Of a DNA stretch of 64,000 nt, positions 44,902 through 53,176 are shown piece after piece (the stretch's first letter is position 1; every line of letters begins with the position of its first letter). Origin of the DNA: Arcobacter_B sp049472135 (GTDB lineage: Bacteria > Campylobacterota > Campylobacteria > Campylobacterales > Arcobacteraceae); the NCBI RefSeq assembly GCF_049472135.1, contig NZ_JBMOVV010000006.1, positions 135,561 through 199,560 of the forward strand, in the 5' to 3' direction. Both the position numbers and the translations under genes were made by a program. Under the pieces are notes generated by a model. It did not search any database, was not told the DNA's origin, and worked only from the letters and a program-made list of their open reading frames with translations.

Positions 44902-45699
44902 TTACGCTTCCTCAGTATTAGATTCGTTTGCCTCAGCTTCACCTTCAGCAACAGCTTCAGCTACAATTTCTTCTGCTTCTTCAGTTGAAACAGCTTCCTC
45001 TTCTTGACCTTCTTCGTCTGCTAATGCTGCTTTACCTTCGTTCATAGCTGCAGCCATTTCGTTACAAAATAGTTGAATAGATCTGATTGCATCATCATTA
45101 CCTGGAATTGGTAAATCAACTAAATCAGGGTCACAGTTAGTATCTAAAGGAGCGATAACAGTGATTCCTAATCTTCTAGCTTCTTTAATAGCAATTTTTT
45201 CTTTAACAGCATCAATAATGAACATCATATCTGGTAATTTGTTCATTTCTTTAATACCACCTAAGTAAAGCTCTAATTTTTGCTCTTTTCTAGAAAGCAT
45301 TAATGCTTCTTTCTTAGTTAATAAGTCTAATTGACCTTCTTCTCTCATCTTTTTGATGATTTCTAATTTTCTAATAGATTTTTTGATTGTTCCGTAGTTT
45401 GTTAACATACCACCTAACCATCTGTGGTTAACGTATGGCATATCACAAGACTCAGCAGCTTTTTTGATAGCTTCAGAAGCTTGTTTTTTAGTACCAACAA
45501 AGATCATTGTTTGACCTTCAGCAGCTCTATCTCTTACTACATTGTATGTATATCTGAAATATCTTAATGTTTTTTGTAAATCAATAATATAAATGTTCTT
45601 TCTTACACCGAAAATGAATTTTTTCATTTTTGGATTCCATCTTCTTGTTTGGTGTCCGAAGTGTACACCACACTCTAATAGGTCTTTCATTGTAACCAT
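44902..45699 (-). CDS. rpsB: Ribosomal protein S2
   Basis: 265 residues, starting VTMKDLLECGVHFGHQTRRWNPKMKKFI. S2 signatures include VNHRWLGGMLTNYGTI and PDLVDLPIPGNDDAIRSIQLF. The tail is a long acidic Ala/Glu extension. The frame stays open for 31 codons upstream, but ATG at 45699 is chosen because AAGGAG stands 5 nt before it and the extension does not resemble S2. Its leader contains a stable hairpin (45727-45768). Confidence 0.97.
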   Translation of the reverse strand: MVTMKDLLECGVHFGHQTRRWNPKMKKFIFGVRKNIYIIDLQKTLRYFRYTYNVVRDRAAEGQTMIFVGTKKQASEAIKKAAESCDMPYVNHRWLGGMLTNYGTIKKSIRKLEIIKKMREEGQLDLLTKKEALMLSRKEQKLELYLGGIKEMNKLPDMMFIIDAVKEKIAIKEARRLGITVIAPLDTNCDPDLVDLPIPGNDDAIRSIQLFCNEMAAAMNEGKAALADEEGQEEEAVSTEEAEEIVAEAVAEGEAEANESNTEEA

Positions 45700-45726
45700 A
45701 GTATCTCCTTGGATATATTTAAAATT

Positions 45727-45768
45727 GGGTTTTGCCTCTGTGTCCCTTAATGCAAAATTGCACAACCC
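45727..45768 (-). promoter_or_regulatory. Hairpin in the rpsB leader, candidate autoregulatory element
   Basis: In the mRNA sense GGGTTGTGC pairs with GCAAAACCC (9 positions, one G-A mismatch), enclosing a 24-nt loop. It ends about 28 nt before the rpsB start. Leaders of rpsB-tsf are known sites of S2 feedback control in other bacteria; whether this fold does the same here is inference. Confidence 0.4.
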
Positions 45769-45875
45769 ATAACAGGAATTTGACACATGTGACATTCTAA
45801 TTCAAAATTAGAACCGTGATTTTATCTAAGAGAAGTTTAATTTTTCTTTAAGTGATTTTTGCAAGGCTTAATCAT

Positions 45876-45898
45876 AAAAGTTAAGTATCTTAACTTTT
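45876..45898. terminator. Perfect hairpin, probable terminator
   Basis: AAAAGTTAAG / CTTAACTTTT with a 3-nt loop. Located downstream (minus strand) of the HEPN-like gene and its repeat, and upstream of the rpsB promoter region; likely insulates rpsB from that gene. Confidence 0.6.
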
Positions 45899-46039
45899 GA
45901 TTAGTTTTTCTGCTATATATAGAAATACTCTATTTTCTCAAATAAAATAAAACTAAATATGGAAAGGCACAATAAAAATGTAACTATCATGAAGATGTTA
46001 TCTTTATTTAATATTATTCCTTTATGAATTAATAGTAAT

Positions 46040-46099
46040 ATGGGTCAGATATTGAATTATGGTTTTGACTTTTTTGAAAGTGGAAATTCATTACCTGCC
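46040..46099 (+). repeat. REP-like hairpin repeat, copy A
   Basis: 60 bp that match copy B at 47600-47659 at 51 of 60 positions without gaps, in direct orientation exactly 1560 bp apart. Each copy is itself an imperfect palindrome: the outer arm GGGTCAGATATTGAAT pairs with ATTCATTACCTGCCCC, and the tip is ACTTT-TTTG-AAAGT. It lies 36 bp beyond the stop of the HEPN-like gene. The design resembles REP hairpins mobilised by TnpA_REP (RAYT) transposases, from memory. Confidence 0.8.
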
Positions 46100-46135
46100 C
46101 CCTATTTCTTTCTATATTTAAAAGTTAATTCTTTA

Positions 46136-47569
46136 TTACTTATCCAAATTAATATATTTTCCTGCAATATCTTTATAGTCTTTATCATTGTGTATTTTAT
46201 GTAATAATGTTTTTTTACTCAAGAGAAAATCTATGATTTCATGTAATCTTTCACTGACTGTATTTTCTTTTAAAAGATTTAAAATGTCTATCATATTATC
46301 TTGCCCGTAACGGTTGTCAAGTTTAACTCTCACTTCATAACTATGCATTTGTTCTAAAACATGTATTATGTTATTGTCTCCTAACAGTTTAAAAAATTTA
46401 TCATAAAGAACTTTACCATTAGGGGATACACCATGATTATACCTAATACCTTTTCCTATTCTACAAATTAAAATAACTTTTACTATTTTCTCTATTCTTT
46501 CTTTTGGAATGTCATTTTCAGTTTCAAAATAAGTTAAAATTTTTCGTATATATGGAGGTTCATTTTGAAAATTATCCCAACCATATCTTGCTTCTAGCAA
46601 ATCATCAGTTAATTCATCAATAGATATTATTTTTGATTCTAATGATTGATATTTATTTCCATCACAAAATGTAAAAAATTCTAATCCAAGTGCGTGCTTT
46701 TCATGATAAAGATTATTTTTATATCCATCTAACATAATCCCTAACTTGTATTTTATTGAGTCACTACTATGCCCCCAAATAAAAGGTGCAATTTGAGCAA
46801 TGTTTTTTCTTATAATATTTCCAGATTTACCTGAAACATAAATCCCAAAAATATTATTTAAAAGGTTATCTGTATTCTGAACAGATAATTCTTTTAACGG
46901 CTTTTCCATACTTTGTAAACTAGCAGTATCTAGTATTGTTTCTGTCGTCTTTAAATTATCTATAAATGATTTAATTTGTATAGCTGCTTCAGATGGCTTG
47001 TCATTTAAAACATCAGTTACGCATGTTTCCAGCCATCCTAATAGTTCAAATGCATTTATTGAATATGTGTTTGGATGAGATGAACCAATATCATTTCGCA
47101 TAGTCAAAATATGATGTAATTTTGTAGATACAATTTCTGAAATTAATTCTAGTTTAAAACATGTATTAATTAATGTATTGTCTTTGATTCCAGATAAATC
47201 ATCTTCAGATGTAAAATCTTCTCTCTTTGAACCTCCAACAGCTGCATCAAAGAAAAATTCTAAACCATAGATTACTGCTTTCTTTCTTAAGTTGATTACA
47301 ACTTCATTCCAAACATAGTTTAAAGCTGCATCAAATAATCCTATAGATGAAGCAGCAACAAATTTCGATAAATATCTTCCTTCTCGTTTAGTTTCTGTAT
47401 CTAAACGAGAAATAAATTCTGCTAAATTAGCTTCAATTGTTTGTCTTTGGCTATAACTAGCTAAAATATTGTCAGTTGGTAATTCTAAATATTCTAAATA
47501 TTGTTCAAATTTTGTTGTATCTGTAGCAATAACTGCCTTTGGTTTTAAAAGTTCAATATCTTTACTCAT
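46136..47569 (-). CDS. Large HEPN-like protein, candidate defence (abortive infection) gene
   Basis: 477 residues, no signal peptide or membrane helix. The N-terminal third is helical and contains LTMRNDIGSSHPNTYSI, with Arg158 and His165 in an Rx6H arrangement preceded by a helix: the pattern of HEPN RNase domains in toxin and abortive-infection proteins. The C-terminal two thirds are a separate helical region (about 215-477) that I do not recognise; it could be a sensor or regulatory part. AAAGGA precedes the ATG at 47569. The gene is alone, its neighbours are household genes, and it is bracketed by two direct hairpin repeats, so it looks acquired. Base composition is not obviously different. 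Defence function is inferred from motif and setting only. Confidence 0.7.
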   Translation of the reverse strand: MSKDIELLKPKAVIATDTTKFEQYLEYLELPTDNILASYSQRQTIEANLAEFISRLDTETKREGRYLSKFVAASSIGLFDAALNYVWNEVVINLRKKAVIYGLEFFFDAAVGGSKREDFTSEDDLSGIKDNTLINTCFKLELISEIVSTKLHHILTMRNDIGSSHPNTYSINAFELLGWLETCVTDVLNDKPSEAAIQIKSFIDNLKTTETILDTASLQSMEKPLKELSVQNTDNLLNNIFGIYVSGKSGNIIRKNIAQIAPFIWGHSSDSIKYKLGIMLDGYKNNLYHEKHALGLEFFTFCDGNKYQSLESKIISIDELTDDLLEARYGWDNFQNEPPYIRKILTYFETENDIPKERIEKIVKVILICRIGKGIRYNHGVSPNGKVLYDKFFKLLGDNNIIHVLEQMHSYEVRVKLDNRYGQDNMIDILNLLKENTVSERLHEIIDFLLSKKTLLHKIHNDKDYKDIAGKYINLDK

Positions 47570-47599
47570 GTAGTATTCCTTTTGTGGTCTAACAAATTA

Positions 47600-47659
47600 A
47601 TGGCTCAGGTATTGAATTGTGAATTTGACTTTTTTTAAAGTGAAAACTCATGACCTGCC
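47600..47659 (+). repeat. REP-like hairpin repeat, copy B
   Basis: Direct partner of copy A, 31 bp upstream of the HEPN-like gene's start codon. Outer arms GG-CTCAGGTATTGA and TCATGACCTGCC pair imperfectly, and the tip ACTTT-TTTT-AAAGT is a clean hairpin. Because it is so close to the ATG, the gene's promoter must lie inside or beyond this repeat. Confidence 0.8.
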
Positions 47660-47767
47660 ATATTTTTCTTTTATTATATTCCCTTATTTATATTGCAAAA
47701 TAATAATGAATTTAAGTTTTAAGTTTTATTAAAATAATTAAATTAGTTAAATAGTTTCAGAAATTTC

Positions 47768-47809
47768 AAACTAAAGCAATAAGAAATCGCAAAACTTATT
47801 GCCTAGTTT
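47768..47809 (-). terminator. Terminator of the TonB receptor operon
   Basis: AAACTA-aa-GCAATAAG, 11-nt loop, CTTATTGC-c-TAGTTT: 14 pairs with one internal bulge, about 11 nt after the stop of the PepSY-like gene. The rest of the 250-nt gap 47570-47819 holds repeat B and AT-rich sequence. Confidence 0.7.
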
Positions 47810-47819
47810 TAAAATTTAG

Positions 47820-48407
47820 TTAGATATATAGAAAGAGTGCTACTACAGCAAAACCTGCTAGCATAAAGTACACACCTCTTCTTTTGAAGCCGTTTTTACC
47901 TTTTACCATCCAAAAAGATGAGATTGCAAGAAAAGATAATATTACACTATAAATTATTGCTAAGTAAAACCAAGCACTATCGTGTTTGGCTTTATGGGCA
48001 TGAACAAAAACTTCTAAAGCAACTGGGTATCCTTTATATCGCACGTCTAGATTACCACTTGTTTGCTCGTATTTTACATTTAATGTTCTCCATGCATTAA
48101 AGTGTAAAACTTCATTTTCTTGTTTAACAAATTTTAGTTTTAAATGCTTTTTTACATTTGCATATGATGATTCATCAAAAATCTCTTTTACTTTTCCTTG
48201 TAAGACAATTTTTTTAAACTCATCATTAAAACTATCTTTTGAAATATTTTTTTCAATTACAGCTAAATCTTTAAATTCAACTTTAAACCAACCAAGACCT
48301 CTACCTGAAAGAACAATTCCTGTAATAGCATAAATTAAAGTAAGACCTATTACAAAATATCCAAGGTCTCTGTGAAGAGACCTTATTTTTTTACTAAATG
48401 CACTCAT
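47820..48407 (-). CDS. PepSY-associated membrane protein next to TonB receptor
   Basis: 195 residues with an N-terminal helix after LHRDLGYFVIGLTLIYAITGIVLS, a periplasmic domain of about 100 residues, and two C-terminal helices (about 145-165 and 175-195). The HRDLGYF...TG start is typical of PepSY-TM proteins that accompany siderophore or heme receptors and may reduce the imported complex. It follows the receptor gene by 7 nt. The family call is from pattern, not alignment. Confidence 0.75.
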   Translation of the reverse strand: MSAFSKKIRSLHRDLGYFVIGLTLIYAITGIVLSGRGLGWFKVEFKDLAVIEKNISKDSFNDEFKKIVLQGKVKEIFDESSYANVKKHLKLKFVKQENEVLHFNAWRTLNVKYEQTSGNLDVRYKGYPVALEVFVHAHKAKHDSAWFYLAIIYSVILSFLAISSFWMVKGKNGFKRRGVYFMLAGFAVVALFLYI

Positions 48408-48414
48408 TTAAACC

Positions 48415-50442
48415 CTAAAACTTGTAAGATAACTTAACTTTAAAGTTTCTACCAACTTCATAGTCTGTATAAGTTGGGTTATCAAAGTACACTCCAAAGG
48501 CAGTATGTTGAGCATATTTTTTATCAAAAATATTATCAACACCAAAGTTTAATGTCGCACCTTTTAAAGTTCCATTATTGAATTTATAAGTTGAATTAAG
48601 ATTATGAACAGCATAACCACTTCTTTGTACTGTTTGTGATTGTGTATATTTATATTTATTACCTAATACATACTGCGCACTATAAGAAAGTTTTAAAGCA
48701 TTTGAGAAACTATAGTCTAAACCTGTTTTAAAAGCATGAATTTTTGCAGTTTTAGGATCTTTTTTACTTCCATCACTTAAACTTTTTTCTTCTCCATCAG
48801 AATAAGAATGAGATAGACTTAAGCCTAAATTATTTTTATTATATTCAAACATAGACTCAAAACCATAAATCTTTACATCATATTGAGGTTCTAAAGCATT
48901 GTTTTTTGTAGGATGAGAATAGTTATCTACATTATATTTATAAGCTGTAAATCCAAAAATCGAACTATCAGCATTTAAAGCACTTGATAAATCATAGTCA
49001 AAACCGGCTTCATAGTTATGACCTTCTTGCGCTTTTACACCATTTGAAGTCCATGTATCAATGTCACTTTGAGATAAAGTTAAAGTTTCAGGTAATGCAG
49101 GAGCTTTAAAGATTTTACCATACCCTACTCTAAAACTTAGTTCATCATTGAATTGGTATTTTCCTTTAAATTTTGGTGAAACCTCATCAAAACTTCCACT
49201 ATACCATCCACCTAATTTAAACTTATCATATCTCGCACCTAGATTTAAAACTAAATCTCCAAGTAAAACTTCATCTTCAAAATATAAACCACTTGATGTT
49301 AATGTTCCTGAACCATCTATATTATTGTTGTTTACAACATCACTATTACTTCTTGAACTATATGCTGTACCTGAATCACCTGTTGAATTTTTTGATTGTT
49401 CATCTTTTGAATAATCAATTCCATAAGTTAATATATGATTTCCTAAAATTGTTCTATTTCTTAAATCAAAACCTTCACTAGTATTTTCATAATATCTATC
49501 ACCATTTACACCAGATTTTATACCATTTACATCAAATGTATCTGCTCTTTGTCTATACATTTCTTGTGCATTATAGAAAATATTTGCATCAATTTTTACT
49601 AAATCACTATTTGGATTATATTCATAATTTAAAGTATATGTATCTCTAGTGATTTCATTAAAGTCATTATCAGTTACTTGTGTTGTATTTCCTTTTTCAC
49701 CTGAAATATTTCTATTTCCACCATCATTATATTTATTATAAGAGAGTTTAAAAGTATTGCTATCATTTGGTTTGAATACAGTTTTTAATAAACCGCTTTC
49801 AAGTTTACTCTCTTTATCTTTTACATCTCCTGCTGGCGTTTCAATAAAACCATCATCAACAACATTTACAATTCCTAATAACTCTAATTGTTCTGAAGCT
49901 TTTCCATAAAGAGCAAGATTTAAACTATTTCTGTTATAACCTGTTTCATGTCCAATTGAAATGTTTCCACCAAAGTTTTCACCTGTTTCAAGTAAATCAC
50001 TTGGGTCTTTAGTTTCATATACAAAAGATCCATTTACAACACCAGGTCCACTTAAAGCTGAGTTTGGTCCTAACTCAATTGAGCCAATTTTTAACATCTG
50101 AGCATCAATTGTTTGATCACCAGAGTGATGGAACAGTTGTCCTGTTATTCTTGCATTATCAATTGTAATATTTGAGAACTTATCTTCTAAACCTCTTACA
50201 TAAACTTTTTGTGAATATCTTGAACTTCCTGTTACATTTACAGAAGGAAGTGAATCTAAAATATCTTTTACATCAGTTGCTTGTACAAGATTTAATTTAT
50301 CTGAAGTAATACTTTTTATATGTGATTCAAATGCAGTATCACTAATATTTACTTCTCCTAAATCTTTCTCATTAGCATTTGCACTTAATGCTAATGATGC
50401 ACTTAGAGATAAAGATAATAATATTTTATTTTTATGTTTCAT
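48415..50442 (-). CDS. TonB-dependent outer-membrane receptor
   Basis: 675 residues: signal peptide (about 1-23, ending ANAN), plug domain (about 30-150) with DVKDILDSLPSVNVTGSSRYSQKVYVRGLE, then a 22-strand type barrel with many aromatic strand ends and terminal Phe in VKLSYKF. It would import an iron complex, heme or another metal chelate. The two Fur-type boxes in its upstream region support iron control. It is co-transcribed with the PepSY-like gene and divergent from a two-component system. Ligand unknown. Confidence 0.92.
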   Translation of the reverse strand: MKHKNKILLSLSLSASLALSANANEKDLGEVNISDTAFESHIKSITSDKLNLVQATDVKDILDSLPSVNVTGSSRYSQKVYVRGLEDKFSNITIDNARITGQLFHHSGDQTIDAQMLKIGSIELGPNSALSGPGVVNGSFVYETKDPSDLLETGENFGGNISIGHETGYNRNSLNLALYGKASEQLELLGIVNVVDDGFIETPAGDVKDKESKLESGLLKTVFKPNDSNTFKLSYNKYNDGGNRNISGEKGNTTQVTDNDFNEITRDTYTLNYEYNPNSDLVKIDANIFYNAQEMYRQRADTFDVNGIKSGVNGDRYYENTSEGFDLRNRTILGNHILTYGIDYSKDEQSKNSTGDSGTAYSSRSNSDVVNNNNIDGSGTLTSSGLYFEDEVLLGDLVLNLGARYDKFKLGGWYSGSFDEVSPKFKGKYQFNDELSFRVGYGKIFKAPALPETLTLSQSDIDTWTSNGVKAQEGHNYEAGFDYDLSSALNADSSIFGFTAYKYNVDNYSHPTKNNALEPQYDVKIYGFESMFEYNKNNLGLSLSHSYSDGEEKSLSDGSKKDPKTAKIHAFKTGLDYSFSNALKLSYSAQYVLGNKYKYTQSQTVQRSGYAVHNLNSTYKFNNGTLKGATLNFGVDNIFDKKYAQHTAFGVYFDNPTYTDYEVGRNFKVKLSYKF

Positions 50443-50469
50443 TCTTTTTCCTATCGCTTAATTTAATAT

Positions 50470-50484
50470 TGAGAATCATACTCA
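50470..50484 (-). promoter_or_regulatory. Fur-box-like operator upstream of TonB receptor
   Basis: TGAGAAT-C-ATACTCA: a 7-1-7 inverted repeat with 6 of 7 positions paired, closely like the Fur consensus (TGATAAT-N-ATTATCA). It starts 28 nt before the receptor ATG, where binding would block transcription. Confidence 0.65.
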
Positions 50485-50543
50485 TATAAAATCACAAAGT
50501 AATCACAAATGGATTATATTTCTATTTTTATCAATATTTAAAT

Positions 50544-50558
50544 TGATAATTAGTATCA
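50544..50558. promoter_or_regulatory. Second Fur-box-like operator in the divergent region
   Basis: TGATAAT-T-AGTATCA: 7-1-7 inverted repeat, 6 of 7 pairs, with the left half identical to the Fur half-site. It lies 26 nt before the response-regulator start and 102 nt before the receptor start, so it could control either or both. Confidence 0.65.
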
Positions 50559-50583
50559 TTACATAAAAAGTAAAGGTATTGTA

Positions 50584-51321
50584 TTGACTAAACCAGTAGG
50601 TTATTCGAAAATAAATGATATAAATGTACTAATTGTAGAAGATGAAATAGTTTTAGCTATGGCTATTCAGTTAAGTCTAAATCAAATGGGATTTAATGTA
50701 AGTGGTATAGAATGTACTCCTTCAAAAGCTATTCTTCATGCACAAAACAATTTTCCTGATATTATTCTTATGGATATAAATCTAAATAGTACGCAAACAG
50801 GAATCGATGCTGCAAATATAATTTGGAAAAAGTTCAAAATACCAATAGTTTTTTTAACATCTTATACTAATGATAAAACTATAAATAAAGCATTAGAGTG
50901 TGAACCTTATGGATATTTAATAAAACCTTGTAGAGATGAAGAACTTAAAGCCACAATAAATACAGCGATACATAAACATAGATACTTTTTTAAAAGAAAA
51001 ATTGATTTAGAAGAGAAAAAAACAGACTTCTTACAATTAGAAAAGAATATAAAGTTTGATAAAACAAGTTCTTCTTTATATATTGATGAAAAGTTAATAA
51101 AACTTACAAAAAATGAAAAAAAGCTTTTTGATCTATTAGCAACTTCTACAAATCACACTGCAAGTTTTGAAAATATTTTTGCATATATTTGGAGAGAAGA
51201 TATTTATGATTTAGGAAAACTTCGAACTTTAATATATAGATTAAAAATTAAAACAAAAGTTAACCTTTTTGAAAATATTTTTGAACAAGGTTATAAATTG
51301 AGAGTTTTGAATTTTGAGTAG
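50584..51321 (+). CDS. Response regulator with winged-helix output
   Basis: 245 residues. Receiver domain (about 12-130) with VEDE acidic residues and phosphoacceptor Asp64 in ILMDINL, and the conserved Lys in YLIKPC. The C-terminal part (about 155-245) is an OmpR-like winged helix (LTKNEKKLFDLLATS, LRTLIYRLKIKT). TTG start with AAAGG 8 nt upstream. It overlaps the kinase gene by 8 nt. Its divergent promoter region with Fur-type boxes suggests iron-linked expression and possible control of the adjacent receptor. Confidence 0.88.
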   Translation: MTKPVGYSKINDINVLIVEDEIVLAMAIQLSLNQMGFNVSGIECTPSKAILHAQNNFPDIILMDINLNSTQTGIDAANIIWKKFKIPIVFLTSYTNDKTINKALECEPYGYLIKPCRDEELKATINTAIHKHRYFFKRKIDLEEKKTDFLQLEKNIKFDKTSSSLYIDEKLIKLTKNEKKLFDLLATSTNHTASFENIFAYIWREDIYDLGKLRTLIYRLKIKTKVNLFENIFEQGYKLRVLNFE

Positions 51322-53134
51322 ATTGTTAAATATAAAACAGTATTCATTAAATGCTAAAGTAACTCTATCCTTATTTGCTTTAGCACTATTTTTATTAACT
51401 ATTCTTTTTTTAATAATTGTTCCAAAAACAGAAGAAGAACAATACAATAGACTTTTAAATGAAATAGAACAAGTATTAAATATCACTCAAGAACAAATAA
51501 AAGTTGCAGGTAAAGCAATAAGAATGCAGTCAAAACTTGAGATTGAGCTAAATCAAAAAAAAATAGAACTTGAACTTTTAAATCTAAAGAAAAATTTTGA
51601 ACTAAACAATCTAATAAAACAGATTCAAAAGAATGAAACTCTTAAGAATAGTAATTTTGCAATTAAAACAAAAGATAATTTATATATTAGTTCAAATAAA
51701 GAGATTTATGATGATTATAATTTAAAAGAGTTAGATAAATGGGAAATTCATAAACTAAAAAACTTAAGTAAAGACTATGTCTATTATCAAAAGTATTTTT
51801 TTTATACAACTAAACTAAATGAAAATACTACAATAACTATATTCTTAAATAAAGCAAACTTAAATCAAAACCATAATAGTTTTGAAAAAAGCATTAAAAC
51901 TAATATACAAAAATCTTTTAAAACAACCCAAGAACTACACAAAGGAAAAACCTATCTTATTTGGTTAAACTCAAAAATCAAAAATGATAATTCAAAACCT
52001 CTTTATACAGAAGATACTAATGAGAGAAAAAAAAGATATACCTTGAGTAATATGTCAAATGTAAAAAACATCTATACAGGAAACTTAACAGCAAAACAGC
52101 TTTATAGTGCAAAAAACAATGCACCTATTTCTCATATGTTAAATAACAAAGAAGCATTAACTTGGGTGAGAAAACTATCATTAAATAAAGATGAAAGATA
52201 TATTTTTTTATTAATAAAAACTTTTTATAAAGAAGATTTATTAAAACAAGTTGACTCTGCTTTTTTCAAAATATTTCCAGCAGCATTAACTGCTTTTATA
52301 TTGGTTTTACTAATAGGTTTTTTCTTATTTAGAAGATTGTTTAAAAGTATTAATACCTTAACTTATACAGCTAGACAAATCAATAATGGAAATAAATCTG
52401 TAAGAAGTTTCGTAAAAGGAAATGACGATATAGGAACACTAGGAATTGCTTTTGATACCATGATTGAAAACTTTGAAAATAGTATTAATACTTTAGATAA
52501 AAAAGTAGAGAAAAAAACTGAACAGTTAAAATCATCTTTAGAAGAAAAAGAGACTTTATTAAAAGAGATTCATCATAGAGTAAAAAACAATTTGGCTTTA
52601 ACAATTAGTCTAATAAAACTTCAACAAGTAAAAATTGAAGATGAAAACACACAAAAAACTTTAAATGATATTCAAGAAAGAATTTATACTATGGAACTTC
52701 TTCATAGAAAACTTTATGAGTCAAATAACTTAAATTCTATAAATATAAAAGAGTATATTCATAGTTTAGTTAATGATATTTCAAATACCTATGATTATGA
52801 AAAAAAAGTTTTTTTAGAGTTTGATATTCAAGAACTTTACTTTAGTATAGAAAAAGCTATACCTTGCGCTTTAATAATAAATGAACTTGTAACAAATGCA
52901 TATAAATATGCTTTTAATACAGTAAATCCAAAACTATTAATCTATTTAAAAAAGAGTGAAGATAAATATATTTTAATTGTTAAAGATAATGGAAAAGGTA
53001 TTGATAAAAAAATAGATATTAAAAACTCATCATCTTTAGGATTAAAACTTGTAAACTCAATTTGTACTTTACAATTAGAAGGAAATCTAGAATATGTAAA
53101 TAATCATGGAGCCTTGTTTAAAATAACCTTTTAA
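51314..53134 (+). CDS. Membrane sensor histidine kinase (HisKA_2/HWE type)
   Basis: 606 residues: membrane helix (about 14-38), periplasmic domain of about 270 residues with no family I recognise, second helix (about 315-340), HAMP (about 340-395), a coiled linker, the phosphoacceptor KEIHHRVKNNLALT with His420/421, and an ATPase with NELVTNAYKYAF and DNGKGID. TTG start, overlapping the response regulator and so co-translated. Partner of that regulator. Confidence 0.9.
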   Translation: MSRLLNIKQYSLNAKVTLSLFALALFLLTILFLIIVPKTEEEQYNRLLNEIEQVLNITQEQIKVAGKAIRMQSKLEIELNQKKIELELLNLKKNFELNNLIKQIQKNETLKNSNFAIKTKDNLYISSNKEIYDDYNLKELDKWEIHKLKNLSKDYVYYQKYFFYTTKLNENTTITIFLNKANLNQNHNSFEKSIKTNIQKSFKTTQELHKGKTYLIWLNSKIKNDNSKPLYTEDTNERKKRYTLSNMSNVKNIYTGNLTAKQLYSAKNNAPISHMLNNKEALTWVRKLSLNKDERYIFLLIKTFYKEDLLKQVDSAFFKIFPAALTAFILVLLIGFFLFRRLFKSINTLTYTARQINNGNKSVRSFVKGNDDIGTLGIAFDTMIENFENSINTLDKKVEKKTEQLKSSLEEKETLLKEIHHRVKNNLALTISLIKLQQVKIEDENTQKTLNDIQERIYTMELLHRKLYESNNLNSINIKEYIHSLVNDISNTYDYEKKVFLEFDIQELYFSIEKAIPCALIINELVTNAYKYAFNTVNPKLLIYLKKSEDKYILIVKDNGKGIDKKIDIKNSSSLGLKLVNSICTLQLEGNLEYVNNHGALFKITF

Positions 53135-53176
53135 GATAATTAGATAAAATATCACAAATTATTAAAAGGATTTCTT

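Larger units (their letters stand above)
45700..46135. other. 436-nt gene-free region upstream of rpsB
   Basis: Contains, from left to right: the rpsB leader with its hairpin, a CACATGTG-centred palindrome near 45786, a GATAAAAT-like -10 candidate for rpsB (minus strand, near 45822), a perfect 10-bp hairpin at 45876-45898, about 140 nt of AT-rich sequence with no recognised content, and one copy of the 60-bp repeat at 46040-46099. No coding frame of credible character is seen on either strand. Confidence 0.6.

Noticed and set aside
45700..45795. N-terminal extension of ribosomal protein S2 by 32 residues
   Set aside because: The frame is open by chance; the AAGGAG site and family start both point to ATG 45699, and the stretch forms a leader hairpin.
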